Source of the DNA: Pseudomonadota bacterium
GTDB lineage: Bacteria; Pseudomonadota; Alphaproteobacteria; Parvibaculales; Parvibaculaceae
Length of the DNA: 9,993 bases
Direction: 5' to 3'
NCBI GenBank assembly: GCA_021780275.1
Contig: JAJXZC010000575.1
Location: 1 to 9,993 of the forward strand
Shown here: in pieces, positions 1 to 6,984 of the stretch
Position numbering within the stretch: the first letter of the stretch is position 1
Layout of the letters: each line of letters starts with the position of its first letter
Program-made: the position numbers and the translations under genes
The notes under the pieces: model-generated
Told to the model about the DNA's origin: nothing
What the model saw: only the letters and a program-made list of their open reading frames with translations
The model's database searches: none

Positions 1-1063
1 GGCCGCGAGGATCGTCTGCCTTCAGGCCGAAGGCGTCCGTTATGTTGAAAACGGCAATCGGGAAGCAGCTGTAGAGATCGATCACGTCGATATCGGACAA
101 AGCGAGATTTGCGACCTCAAGCGCGCGTTCGATAGTGCGAACGGAAGCCTTGCTCTTCGACAGATCCTGCCGCTCCATGACGATGCGTTCCTTCGCATCC
201 GCGCCGCCGTGAAGGTAGACCCATTTCTCTTCCGGAATGCCAAGCGCGCGGGCCTTGCCGACAGACGTGAAAAGCACAGCGGCGCCCTGATTGGCCTGAT
301 CGCGAGCCACCATGCGACGGGGGAAGGGGTCCGCCACCAGACGGTTTTTCGGCGTTACGGTGGCGAGTTCCTCGGCGGTGAAAACCTGCTGTGACATGGC
401 GTGCGGGTTCTGCGCCGCGACCTTGGTAAAGGGTGCGAACAGCCGCCCCATTTCCAAGGCATAAGAGGCGCGGTCGAGACCGAGCCTCGCGCGGCGCGCA
501 TTTTCAAACAATGCGTACATCTGGATCGGAGTGCGCGCGCCATGCTGGATGAGATCGGGTGTCAGCAAACCCTCTACACCATAGCCGCGATCCTCCAGCG
601 TTCCGCTGACGGTTTCCGACCAGTCGCGCGTTTCCTTTTTGCCGAGCACATGGCGCATGGTGGAGATCGCCTCGGAGCCGACGATCAGCGCCATGCCAAT
701 CTCGCCCTTCGCAATCTCTTGCGAGAATTCGTTGATCAGATGCTGCGGGCCCTGACCGCCCGAGATTTCCAGCACGGCGCGCGCGGGATTCGCCCCGATG
801 CGTTTGGCGATCGAGCGCGGGAAGTTGTTCGAATGGCCGAACGGCGCGACGGCCGCGCCATGCGAAATTTCGAACTGCCTGATCGAGGCGATGACGTCGA
901 TCTCGGGTGCGAGCTTCGCGACCGACAGGGCGTCTTCAAGAGCCACTTGGGCGGCGGCGGCCGCCAGCTCGACCGGCGAACGCTCGGCATAATCCGGAGC
1001 TTCGATCCGTTCGGAAACCTCACCGACGCCGACGAGGATAGGGGTGTTGTCGCTGATGCTCAT
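1..1063 (-). CDS. Thiolase-like acetyl-CoA acetyltransferase family protein, 3' end cut by window edge
   Basis: Reading the minus strand from ATG at 1063 gives 354 uninterrupted codons up to the window edge, so the C-terminal part is missing. The N-terminus (TPILVGVGEVSER) is that of the roughly 500-residue thiolase-domain 'acetyl-CoA acetyltransferase' family found in actinobacteria and alphaproteobacteria, not of classical FadA/PhaA. Where classical thiolases carry the nucleophilic Cys, this protein has ISGGQGPQ (residues 100-107), with glycines and no Cys. A later motif, DLYSCFPIAV (329-338), corresponds in place to the HDCF motif of SCP-x thiolases. The C-terminal GGxxxxGGP/GHP-type loop lies outside the window. 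The start is fixed by an in-frame stop at 1103-1105 with no other ATG between; the ribosome binding site is weak (GGAA about 8 bases upstream). It is divergent from the amidohydrolase at 1312. Acyl-CoA transfer or cleavage in lipid catabolism is likely; the exact reaction is unknown. Confidence 0.88.
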   Translation of the reverse strand, partial: MSISDNTPILVGVGEVSERIEAPDYAERSPVELAAAAAQVALEDALSVAKLAPEIDVIASIRQFEISHGAAVAPFGHSNNFPRSIAKRIGANPARAVLEISGGQGPQHLINEFSQEIAKGEIGMALIVGSEAISTMRHVLGKKETRDWSETVSGTLEDRGYGVEGLLTPDLIQHGARTPIQMYALFENARRARLGLDRASYALEMGRLFAPFTKVAAQNPHAMSQQVFTAEELATVTPKNRLVADPFPRRMVARDQANQGAAVLFTSVGKARALGIPEEKWVYLHGGADAKERIVMERQDLSKSKASVRTIERALEVANLALSDIDVIDLYSCFPIAVFNITDAFGLKADDPRG

Positions 1064-1311
1064 GGAACTGATTCCAACTGGGAGAAAGGGGCTTACGCAG
1101 CGTCATAGAGGCTTTTCGCAGCCATGGCGCACATGGACAAATCTTATATCCTGACCAGCTGAAAACACAGTCTGCGGTGCCGGTTGAAGGGCGATGATGG
1201 AGAGGCTCGCATCTCGATCTTCTCCTCCCTGGTTCATTGGCGTTTTGCGTTGGTATTACTTCGCTGCCTTCCCTATCCTTCGTCAAAATAATTGGTTTAG
1301 GGACGGCGAAA
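1064..1311. other. Shared upstream region of divergent thiolase-like and amidohydrolase genes
   Basis: These 248 bases hold no convincing gene and must carry the promoters of both flanking genes. On the minus strand a TATAAG -10-like box lies at 1143-1148, but I see no good -35 box at 16-18 bases. On the plus strand TTGGTA (1250-1255), 18 bases and TATCCT (1274-1279) form a weak sigma70-like pair ahead of the amidohydrolase. Both promoter readings are tentative. An open frame continues upstream of the amidohydrolase to ATG 1237, but those 25 residues do not resemble the family N-terminus. Confidence 0.4.
1299..1303 (+). promoter_or_regulatory. Ribosome binding site of the amidohydrolase
   Basis: AGGGA lies 8 bases upstream of ATG 1312. 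It supports that start over the longer reading from ATG 1237. The protein from 1312 begins MGQASLVIRNGRIVDG, the usual first beta strand of this amidohydrolase family. Confidence 0.6.
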
Positions 1312-2976
1312 ATGGGGCAGGCGAGTTTGGTCATCCGCAACGGGCGGATCGTCGATGGAACCGGCGCAGAGGGATATCAGGGCGACCTCGCAATTGAAGA
1401 CGGCAAGATCGTTGCGGTCGGCCGGTACGAGGGTAAGGGTGCCAGCGAGATCGATGCCAAGGGCATGGTCGTGGCTCCGGGCTTCATCGATATACATACG
1501 CATTACGATCCCCAGATCTGCTGGGACCGATTAGCGACGCCGAGTCTCGAACATGGCGTAACGACCGTCGTGATGGGCAATTGCTCGTTGAGCCTCGCGC
1601 CGGTGCGACCCAACGAGAAGGTCAAGCTGATCAGGATGTTCGAGAAGATCGAGGACATCAAAGAGGCGACCTTCGATCTCGCTGTTCCTTTCACATGGGA
1701 GAGCTTCGGCGATTATCTCGATCACATCCGTCCCGGCCTAGGCATCAATGTCGGAGCTCTCGTCGGTCATTCGGCAATCCGCTATTACGTGATGGGCCCT
1801 GACAGTCAGGAACGCGTCGCGACGGACGCCGAGATCGAGCGGATGTGCGAACTGATGGAAGAGGCCATGGCGGCCGGCGCCATCGGGCTTTCAACGTCCT
1901 ATGTGGACATCGACGAAGATGGCCGACCGGTGCCAAGCCGGCTGGCGGACATGCGCGAGAAGATCGCGCTCTGCAAGGCGATGGCCAAGAGCGGTCGAGG
2001 CGTGCTTCAGACCGTTCCCTACTTCATCGATATAGAGAAACAGCTTGAGAATATCGAGGAGCTTGGCGATCTCAGCCTTGCCAGCGGCGTCGTCTGTTCC
2101 GTGGCGCCGATCACCTACAATCCCGTTTCGCCGGACAATTGGAAGCGATCGATCGCCAAGCTGGAAGAGCAGCAAAAGCGTGGCGCAAAGGTGTACGGCC
2201 AGTCGATGCCCCGCAGCTTCGACATCAACATCATCCTCTCTGAAACTTCATTCATGCTCTACTCGGTACGCAAGTGGGACATGATCATGAAAAAGCCGCT
2301 GCCCGAGCGGCTTGCGGGTTTTGCGGACCCGGGCGCTCGGCCCATGCTGGTGGATGCGGCCGAGAAACGCATCATGCCGCTCTTGCGGAACATGACCGTG
2401 GGGCGGGTCTATTCGTCTGCCAACGAAAAATATCTTGGGCGCAAGCTGACGGAGATTTCGGCGGAGGTCGGGAAGTCCGTCGCCGACGTCATGCTCGATA
2501 TCGCGGTGGCCGACGGACTGCGCACTGAGTTCCAGATCCGCGGCGCGATCCATGCCGACCCGGAAATTGTGTCGTTCATTCTCGATCATCCGCTGGTGCA
2601 GATCGGCGGTTCGGATGCTGGCGCTCACGTCACGCAATTCTGTGGCGCGGGCGACACGAGCGACATGCTGGAACGCTATGTTCGCGGTTACGGCAAGATG
2701 ACGGTGGAGCGCGCCGTTCACCGCATGACGGGTGAGTTGGCAAGCTCGTGGGGCTTGCGCGATCGAGGCACGCTCGAACCCGGTCAGGCTGCCGACGTGG
2801 TGATCTTCGATCCCGCGACGATTTCCCGTGGCGAGGAAATTTTCGTCGGCGATTTTCCGGGCGGGGCGAACCGCTATATCCGGCACGCCACCGGCATCGA
2901 TAAGGTGATCGTCAATGGCGAGGTCGTGCTCGACAAGGGGCGATACACCGACGCGCGTGCAGGAACGATCGTCTAG
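1312..2976 (+). CDS. Amidohydrolase, D-aminoacylase/N-acyl-D-amino-acid deacylase type (554 aa)
   Basis: This is a metal-dependent hydrolase of the amidohydrolase superfamily (Amidohydro_3/D-aminoacylase branch), predicted cytoplasmic. The N-terminal beta-sandwich (NGRIVDGTGA, residues 10-19) is followed by PGFIDIHTHYD with H62 and H64 as metal ligands. GVTTVVMGNC follows with C91, and the 29-residue spacing from H62 to C91 equals that between H67 and C96 in Alcaligenes D-aminoacylase. GHSAIR (152-157) and the GSDAGAH block with probable catalytic D435 follow; the C-terminal strand pattern (GTLEPGQAADVVIFD) closes the barrel. The positions expected for the two further His ligands instead read LQTVP (Q233) and SVAPIT (about 263-268), so the metal site differs from the characterised enzyme. 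The gene is convergent with tetR, 22 bases apart. Beside acyl-CoA genes it may open an amide, lactam or other cyclic C-N or C-O bond, but the substrate is unknown. Confidence 0.87.
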   Translation: MGQASLVIRNGRIVDGTGAEGYQGDLAIEDGKIVAVGRYEGKGASEIDAKGMVVAPGFIDIHTHYDPQICWDRLATPSLEHGVTTVVMGNCSLSLAPVRPNEKVKLIRMFEKIEDIKEATFDLAVPFTWESFGDYLDHIRPGLGINVGALVGHSAIRYYVMGPDSQERVATDAEIERMCELMEEAMAAGAIGLSTSYVDIDEDGRPVPSRLADMREKIALCKAMAKSGRGVLQTVPYFIDIEKQLENIEELGDLSLASGVVCSVAPITYNPVSPDNWKRSIAKLEEQQKRGAKVYGQSMPRSFDINIILSETSFMLYSVRKWDMIMKKPLPERLAGFADPGARPMLVDAAEKRIMPLLRNMTVGRVYSSANEKYLGRKLTEISAEVGKSVADVMLDIAVADGLRTEFQIRGAIHADPEIVSFILDHPLVQIGGSDAGAHVTQFCGAGDTSDMLERYVRGYGKMTVERAVHRMTGELASSWGLRDRGTLEPGQAADVVIFDPATISRGEEIFVGDFPGGANRYIRHATGIDKVIVNGEVVLDKGRYTDARAGTIV

Positions 2977-2994
2977 GGATCGTTTTCCGATCCC
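2976..2994. terminator. Possible bidirectional terminator hairpin between convergent genes
   Basis: A perfect 7-bp inverted repeat, GGGATCG and CGATCCC, with a 5-base loop (TTTTC) starts in the last base of the amidohydrolase stop codon and ends 4 bases before the tetR stop codon. The location between two convergent genes suits a shared terminator. There is no T-tract after the stem on either strand, so a strong intrinsic terminator is not supported; it may be a weak or Rho-assisted site. Confidence 0.35.
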
Positions 2995-2998
2995 GGCG

Positions 2999-3631
2999 CT
3001 ATCTGGCGCGAGGTGCGAGGCCTTTCACCAGCAGGGCGATATATTCGTCGGCGATTTTCTGGCCGACCATATCTGCGTCCCGCTGGTGCCAATGGCCGAT
3101 GGAATTCAGCGCGCCCGCCAGTGCAAACGCCGTGATCTTCGGGTCCGAAGATGCGATCGATCCATCCGCAATACCGTTTGAAACCAGTTCGCGGATCTTG
3201 CGGTCGATTTCAGTCTTGATGCGCCTTACCTTCTTGCGGCTTGCATCCGAGAGTTCGGCATCGCTGATGCGCACGGCGCAGCGGCCGAAATCCGTTTCGT
3301 TGACCTTGGCATAGCGCTTGAGATAGGCGACCAGCCGTTCCATGCTCGTGCGTTCGCCGGGCGTCGGATCGGCGTCGCCGACGGCTTCGAGCATGTCGAG
3401 GCCGTGCTGGATGCAGGCAAACAGCATCGCCTCCTTGTTCTTGAAATAATAATAGAGCGTCGGCTTCGTCACATTGAGGATCTGCGCGACCTCGTCCAGC
3501 GAGGTGCGGTGATAGCCGCGCTCGGAAAAGACGCGCGCCGCAGCCGTCAACACGGCTTCCCGTTTCAGGTCACGCTCGCTTCTGCGCTCGGGCGCCTTCT
3601 TCCAGGGTGACGCGATCGCCGGGCCTGGCAT
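2999..3631 (-). CDS. TetR/AcrR-family transcriptional regulator (210 aa)
   Basis: This is a one-component DNA-binding regulator. After a basic 20-residue tail, the N-terminal domain (about residues 22-70) shows the TetR helix-turn-helix: TAAARVFSERGYHRTSLDEVA, then ILNVTKPTLYYYFKNKEAML, with the recognition helix around 54-62. The remaining ~140 helical residues form the ligand-binding and dimer domain and, as usual for the family, carry no recognisable signature. Length is typical. The start ATG at 3631 has GGAG about 8 bases upstream. The gene is divergent from the acyl-CoA synthetase operon, and its predicted promoter shares a -35 region with that operon. The simplest reading is an autoregulated repressor of the operon that is released by an acyl-CoA or pathway intermediate, as in other TetR regulators of fatty-acid and terpenoid catabolism. 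The ligand is inferred, not seen. Confidence 0.92.
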   Translation of the reverse strand: MPGPAIASPWKKAPERRSERDLKREAVLTAAARVFSERGYHRTSLDEVAQILNVTKPTLYYYFKNKEAMLFACIQHGLDMLEAVGDADPTPGERTSMERLVAYLKRYAKVNETDFGRCAVRISDAELSDASRKKVRRIKTEIDRKIRELVSNGIADGSIASSDPKITAFALAGALNSIGHWHQRDADMVGQKIADEYIALLVKGLAPRAR

Positions 3632-3661
3632 GGGTCTCTCTCCGATTCTCTCGATCCTGCG

Positions 3662-3689
3662 AGCATAGAGTCCGCTCCCGATTTGACAA
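3662..3689 (-). promoter_or_regulatory. Predicted sigma70-like promoter of tetR
   Basis: On the minus strand TTGTCA (3689-3684), a 16-base spacer and TATGCT (3667-3662) match the -35 consensus at 5 of 6 and the -10 consensus at 4 of 6 positions. Transcription would begin near 3655, leaving a leader of about 24 bases before ATG 3631. Its -35 box overlaps the -35 box of the opposing promoter by five bases. Confidence 0.5.
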
Positions 3690-3711
3690 GATACCTAAGA
3701 GAAACTATTTT
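3683..3711 (+). promoter_or_regulatory. Predicted sigma70-like promoter of the acyl-CoA catabolism operon
   Basis: TTGACA (3683-3688, perfect -35), a 17-base spacer and TATTTT (3706-3711, 4 of 6 matches to TATAAT) form a good sigma70 promoter. It lies in an AT-rich patch of otherwise GC-rich DNA. Transcription would start near 3718, giving a leader of about 45 bases to the TTG start at 3764. The TTG inside the -35 box is in frame with the synthetase but would lie upstream of the predicted transcript start, so it should not be the translation start. Confidence 0.6.
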
Positions 3712-3723
3712 ACTTGTCGGTAA
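3685..3723. promoter_or_regulatory. Candidate TetR operator with inverted repeats
   Basis: Two inverted repeats lie across the operon promoter. GACAAG (3685-3690) and CTTGTC (3713-3718) are perfect 6-base arms separated by 22 bases, spanning from the -35 box to the predicted start. Within this, TTAC (3710-3713) and GTAA (3720-3723) flank TTGTCG. Divergent TetR-family genes usually bind such sites to control both directions. Assignment to the adjacent regulator is inference; arm length alone does not prove binding. Confidence 0.4.
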
Positions 3724-3763
3724 CATAAAAAGGCCGGCACAGACCGGGCCATGGGGGGCTTCC

Positions 3764-5323
3764 TTGTATCTGACGCAAGCCATTCATCGCGCCGCCGCGA
3801 CGACGCCGAACGCCGTTGCGACCATCTGCGGAAACCGCACAAGGCGCTGGGCGGAGGTGAAGGACCGCGTCGAGCGTCTGGCCGGCGCCCTGAAAGGGCT
3901 CGGCGTCGAGACGGGCGATCGCGTCGCCATGCTGTCGATGAACTCGGACCGCTACTTTGAGGTCTACTTCGCGGTGCCTTGGGCGGATGCCGTCGTGGTT
4001 CCGATGAATGTTCGCTGGTCGGTCGCCGAGCACGTCTATTCGATCAAGGATTCGGGCGCGACGATCCTTATCGTCGACGACGCTTTTCTCGCCGCGGGCC
4101 TGGCCGTGCGAGACGAATGTGATGGCATTCGCCATGTGATCTATGCGGGCGATGGGCAAACACCCGCCGGGCTTCTCGACTATGAGGCGCTTGTCGCGGC
4201 CGTTGCTGCCGTTCCGGATGCAGGCCGCGCCGGTAGCGATCTTGCCGGCATCTTCTATACGGGCGGGACGACGGGCTTTCCCAAGGGTGTGATGCTGTCG
4301 CATCAGAGCCTGTGGACGAGTTCGCTCTGTATCGGCGCCGGCATTCGCCTCACTTCGTCGGTGCGATATCTCCATGCCGCGCCGATGTTCCATCTGGCCG
4401 ATGGCGGCATGACATATGCGGCGTCGATGTTCGGTGGCTCGCACGTCTTCATGTCATCATTCGATGCAGCCGCCTTCCTCAGCCTCGTGGAAGCCGAGCG
4501 CGTGACCCATGCCTTGCTCGTGCCGACGATGATCAGGCTGCTGCTCGACTGCCCGGATCTCGCGCACCGCGACATCTCCTCTTTCGAGCGTCTCATTTAC
4601 GGCGCTTCGCCGATGGCGGAGGCGCTACTCCGCGCCGCGATGGAGCGGCTTCCGAATACCGGCTTTGTGCAGGCTTACGGACAGACGGAGCTCTCGCCGC
4701 TTGCGACGATCCTCGGGCCCGAATGGCATGTCCTCGAAGGTCCGAAAGCCGGCAAGCTGCGCTCGGCGGGGCGGCCCGGTCTCTGCGTCGAGATCAAGAT
4801 CGTCGATGCCGCTGGCAGAGAAGTTCCGCGCGGATCGGTCGGCGAAGTCTGCGCCCGAGGTCCGAATGCCATGCTCGGCTACTGGAACAAGCCTGAGCAG
4901 ACGGCGACGACGCTGATCGATGGGTGGGTCCACACAGGCGACGGCGGGTACGTCGATGAGGATGGCTTCGTCTATATCGTCGATCGCATCAAGGACATGA
5001 TCGTGTCGGGCGGCGAGAACGTGTTCTCGGCGGAAGTGGAGAATGCGCTGATGCAGCATCCCGCCGTCAGCGAATGCGCGGTGATCGGCGTTCCCGACGA
5101 GAAGTGGGGCGAGCGTGTGCACGCCATCATCGTGCCGAAGGACGGGCAGGCCGTCACCTCGGATGAAATCATCGCCCACTGCAAAGTCTTGATCGCCGGA
5201 TACAAATGTCCGCGCAGCGTGGACCTGCGCATCGAGGCGCTGCCGAAATCCGGCGCGGGAAAAATCCTCAAGGTGGATCTGCGGCAGCCTTATTGGGCCG
5301 ACAAGAGCCGAAACGTGAACTAA
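3764..5323 (+). CDS. Acyl-CoA synthetase (AMP-forming), FadD/class I adenylating family (519 aa)
   Basis: It activates a carboxylic acid to its CoA thioester through an acyl-adenylate, in the cytoplasm. The phosphate-binding loop YTGGTTGFPKG spans residues 165-175. AYGQTELSP follows mid-protein. The ribose-binding Asp D393 is in GWVHTGDGGY, the hinge is DRIKD (407-411), and the C-terminal catalytic Lys K500 is in GAGKILK. All key residues are present and length is normal for FadD13-like enzymes. The start is placed at TTG 3764, giving (M)YLTQAIHRAA, the usual family N-terminus, with a G-run (3753-3758) 5 bases upstream. A longer in-frame reading from TTG 3683 is rejected because that codon is part of the -35 box. 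It is first in the operon, 15 bases ahead of the thiolase. Substrate chain type cannot be read from the sequence. Confidence 0.93.
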   Translation: MYLTQAIHRAAATTPNAVATICGNRTRRWAEVKDRVERLAGALKGLGVETGDRVAMLSMNSDRYFEVYFAVPWADAVVVPMNVRWSVAEHVYSIKDSGATILIVDDAFLAAGLAVRDECDGIRHVIYAGDGQTPAGLLDYEALVAAVAAVPDAGRAGSDLAGIFYTGGTTGFPKGVMLSHQSLWTSSLCIGAGIRLTSSVRYLHAAPMFHLADGGMTYAASMFGGSHVFMSSFDAAAFLSLVEAERVTHALLVPTMIRLLLDCPDLAHRDISSFERLIYGASPMAEALLRAAMERLPNTGFVQAYGQTELSPLATILGPEWHVLEGPKAGKLRSAGRPGLCVEIKIVDAAGREVPRGSVGEVCARGPNAMLGYWNKPEQTATTLIDGWVHTGDGGYVDEDGFVYIVDRIKDMIVSGGENVFSAEVENALMQHPAVSECAVIGVPDEKWGERVHAIIVPKDGQAVTSDEIIAHCKVLIAGYKCPRSVDLRIEALPKSGAGKILKVDLRQPYWADKSRNVN

Positions 5324-5338
5324 CGAAGGGACCAGATT

Positions 5339-6526
5339 ATGAGCAATCGCGTCGTTGTGGCGGGAGTGGGAATGCTTCCGTTCGTCAAACCGGGAGCAAG
5401 CGCCACCTATGACGAGATGGGCGCCGAGGCTGTCCGTCTCGCGCTGGCGGATGCCGGCCTCTCCTATGAGACGGTCAAGCAGGCCTATGTCGGTTGGGTC
5501 TATGGCGATTCAACCTCGGGTCAGGCCGCTCTCTACAAGGTTGGCCTCACCGGCATTCCAGTCGTCAACGTCAACAACAATTGCTCGACGGGTTCGTCTG
5601 CGCTCTTCCTCGCGCGTCAGGCTGTCGAGAGCGGCGTCGTCGATTGCGCGCTCGCATTCGGCTTTGAGCAGATGGCGCCAGGTGCGCTCGCGACGGTTTT
5701 CAACGACCGCCCCGGTCCGCTGGACGAATTCCTCAAGATCGCCGATGAATCCTTTCAGGGTGCCGAGACGGTGCCGATGGCGCTGCGGCTCTTTGGCGGC
5801 GCGGGTTACGAATACCAGCAGAAATACGGCGCGAAGAACGAGACTTTCGCCAAGGTGCGCGAGAAGGCGAGCCTGCATGCGATCCACAACGAGCGGGCGA
5901 TCTTCAGAACGCATGTGACTGTCGACGACGTGTTGCAGTCGCCCAAGATGTTCCTCAACCTGACGCGGCTTCAATGCTGCCCGCCGAGCTGTGGTGCGGC
6001 GGCGGCGATCCTCTGCTCGGAGGAGTTCGCGCGCAAGCACAACATCGACGCACGGATCAGGATCGCTGGCCAGGCGATGACGACGGATTATCCGTCGACC
6101 TTCTCCGAGCGCAGCCTCATCAAGGTCGTCGGCGCCGACATGACGAAGGAGGCCGCGCGCTGCGTCTACGAGCAGGCGGGCATCGGGCCGGAGGCTGTCG
6201 ATGTCGTCGAACTGCACGACTGCTTCACCACCAATGAAGTCATCACCTATGAGGGCCTTGGGCTTTGCCCGGAAGGCGGCGCAGAGAAATTCATCTGGGA
6301 CGGCGACAATACCTATGGTGGCAAGGTGGTGACGAACCCCTCGGGCGGCCTCCTGTCGAAGGGCCATCCACTGGGCGCAACCGGTCTTGGTCAATGCGCG
6401 GAGCTGACGTGGCAGCTTCGTGGAGCGGCCGGGAAACGGCAGGTCGAGGGCGCGCGGGTCGCGCTTCAGCACAATCTCGGATTGGGCGGCGCCTGCGTCG
6501 TCACCATGTACGAGCGCACGGAGTGA
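5339..6526 (+). CDS. SCP-x-type thiolase / lipid-transfer protein family (395 aa)
   Basis: This is a thiolase-fold enzyme predicted to cleave a 3-oxoacyl-CoA with CoA, releasing acetyl- or propionyl-CoA. Nucleophile C82 lies in NNNCSTGSSALF. The SCP-x hallmark HDCF is at 293-296 (C295), and SKGHPLGATG carries the catalytic His H343. The protein thus has the full SCP-2/SCP-x thiolase set, unlike the truncated thiolase-like protein at the left edge. Length fits a stand-alone thiolase with no C-terminal SCP-2 sterol-carrier domain. AAGGGA (5326-5331) lies 7 bases before ATG 5339. It sits between the acyl-CoA synthetase and the hot-dog hydratase genes; the next gene starts 5 bases after its stop codon or overlaps it. 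Related enzymes act in peroxisomal branched-chain and bacterial steroid side-chain beta-oxidation. Confidence 0.92.
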   Translation: MSNRVVVAGVGMLPFVKPGASATYDEMGAEAVRLALADAGLSYETVKQAYVGWVYGDSTSGQAALYKVGLTGIPVVNVNNNCSTGSSALFLARQAVESGVVDCALAFGFEQMAPGALATVFNDRPGPLDEFLKIADESFQGAETVPMALRLFGGAGYEYQQKYGAKNETFAKVREKASLHAIHNERAIFRTHVTVDDVLQSPKMFLNLTRLQCCPPSCGAAAAILCSEEFARKHNIDARIRIAGQAMTTDYPSTFSERSLIKVVGADMTKEAARCVYEQAGIGPEAVDVVELHDCFTTNEVITYEGLGLCPEGGAEKFIWDGDNTYGGKVVTNPSGGLLSKGHPLGATGLGQCAELTWQLRGAAGKRQVEGARVALQHNLGLGGACVVTMYERTE

Positions 6527-6531
6527 AGGCG

Positions 6532-6975
6532 ATGATCGACAAGAAATTCATCGGCCACGAATTCGCACCGGTTACGGCGGAAGTGGAGAAGGGGCGGCTG
6601 CGCTTTTTCGCCAAGGCGACGGGAAATAACGATCCGATCTATTCGGATGAAGAGGCGGCCCGAAAGGCGGGCTACCACTCGCTGCCGATACCCCCAACAT
6701 TTCTCTTCTGCCTCGAGATGGATCGGGACAACCCGTTCGACTTTCTCGACCTTCTCAAGGTCGATCTCGGAAAGATCCTCCACGGCGAACAGATGTTCGC
6801 CTATCACGCGCCGGTCTGCGCGGGCGATCGCATCACCTTCACGTCGCGGATTGCCGATATCTACGACAAGAAGGGTGGCGCGCTCGAGTTCATTGTGATG
6901 GACACGCAGGCCCGCAATCAGGATGGGGTTCATGTCGCGGACATGCGCCGCTCGATCGTCGTGCGTCACGGCTAG
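6532..6975 (+). CDS. MaoC-like hot-dog protein, degenerate dehydratase N-terminal-type (147 aa)
   Basis: Single hot-dog domain of the 'MaoC dehydratase N-terminal' (FAS1-like) group. It opens MIDKKFIGHEF, followed by FFAKATGNNDPIY (residues 25-37) and PIPPTFLF. In active hydratases the equivalent of DPIY reads GDxNPxH; here the His is Tyr (Y37) and one residue of the dyad is lost, so it is probably not catalytic alone. In HadAB and ChsH1/ChsH2 systems such a subunit pairs with a catalytic MaoC partner and shapes the acyl pocket, and the next gene is just such a partner. ATG 6532 has GAAGG very close upstream (2 bases). A GTG at 6523, overlapping the thiolase stop codon, is an alternative start that adds three residues. 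Coupled translation with the thiolase gene is likely. Confidence 0.88.
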   Translation: MIDKKFIGHEFAPVTAEVEKGRLRFFAKATGNNDPIYSDEEAARKAGYHSLPIPPTFLFCLEMDRDNPFDFLDLLKVDLGKILHGEQMFAYHAPVCAGDRITFTSRIADIYDKKGGALEFIVMDTQARNQDGVHVADMRRSIVVRHG

Positions 6976-6978
6976 GAG
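6974..6978 (+). promoter_or_regulatory. Ribosome binding site that selects ATG 6985
   Basis: AGGAG overlaps the stop codon of the upstream gene (TAG 6973-6975). It directly abuts ATG 6979, leaving no spacer, but lies 6 bases before ATG 6985. The second ATG is therefore the better start of the next gene. Confidence 0.6.
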
Positions 6979-6984
6979 ATGGAA

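Noticed and set aside
401..1108. 235-codon open frame on the plus strand
   Set aside because: It is antisense to the thiolase-like gene at the left edge, which reads without a stop for 354 codons and shows family motifs. The plus-strand translation has low complexity and no motif.
1237..1311. N-terminal extension of the amidohydrolase from ATG 1237
   Set aside because: The extra 25 residues are not like the family, and the AGGGA ribosome binding site favours ATG 1312. The hydrophobic stretch ITSLPSLSF was considered as a signal peptide, but it lacks a basic N-terminus and a cleavage motif.
5510..6472. 320-codon open frame on the minus strand
   Set aside because: It lies entirely within the antisense of the SCP-x thiolase, whose C82, HDCF and GHPLGATG motifs prove the plus-strand reading.
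6979..6984. ATG 6979 as start of the catalytic hot-dog gene
   Set aside because: The ribosome binding site AGGAG directly abuts this ATG, leaving no spacer. ATG 6985 has a 6-base spacer and is the better start.
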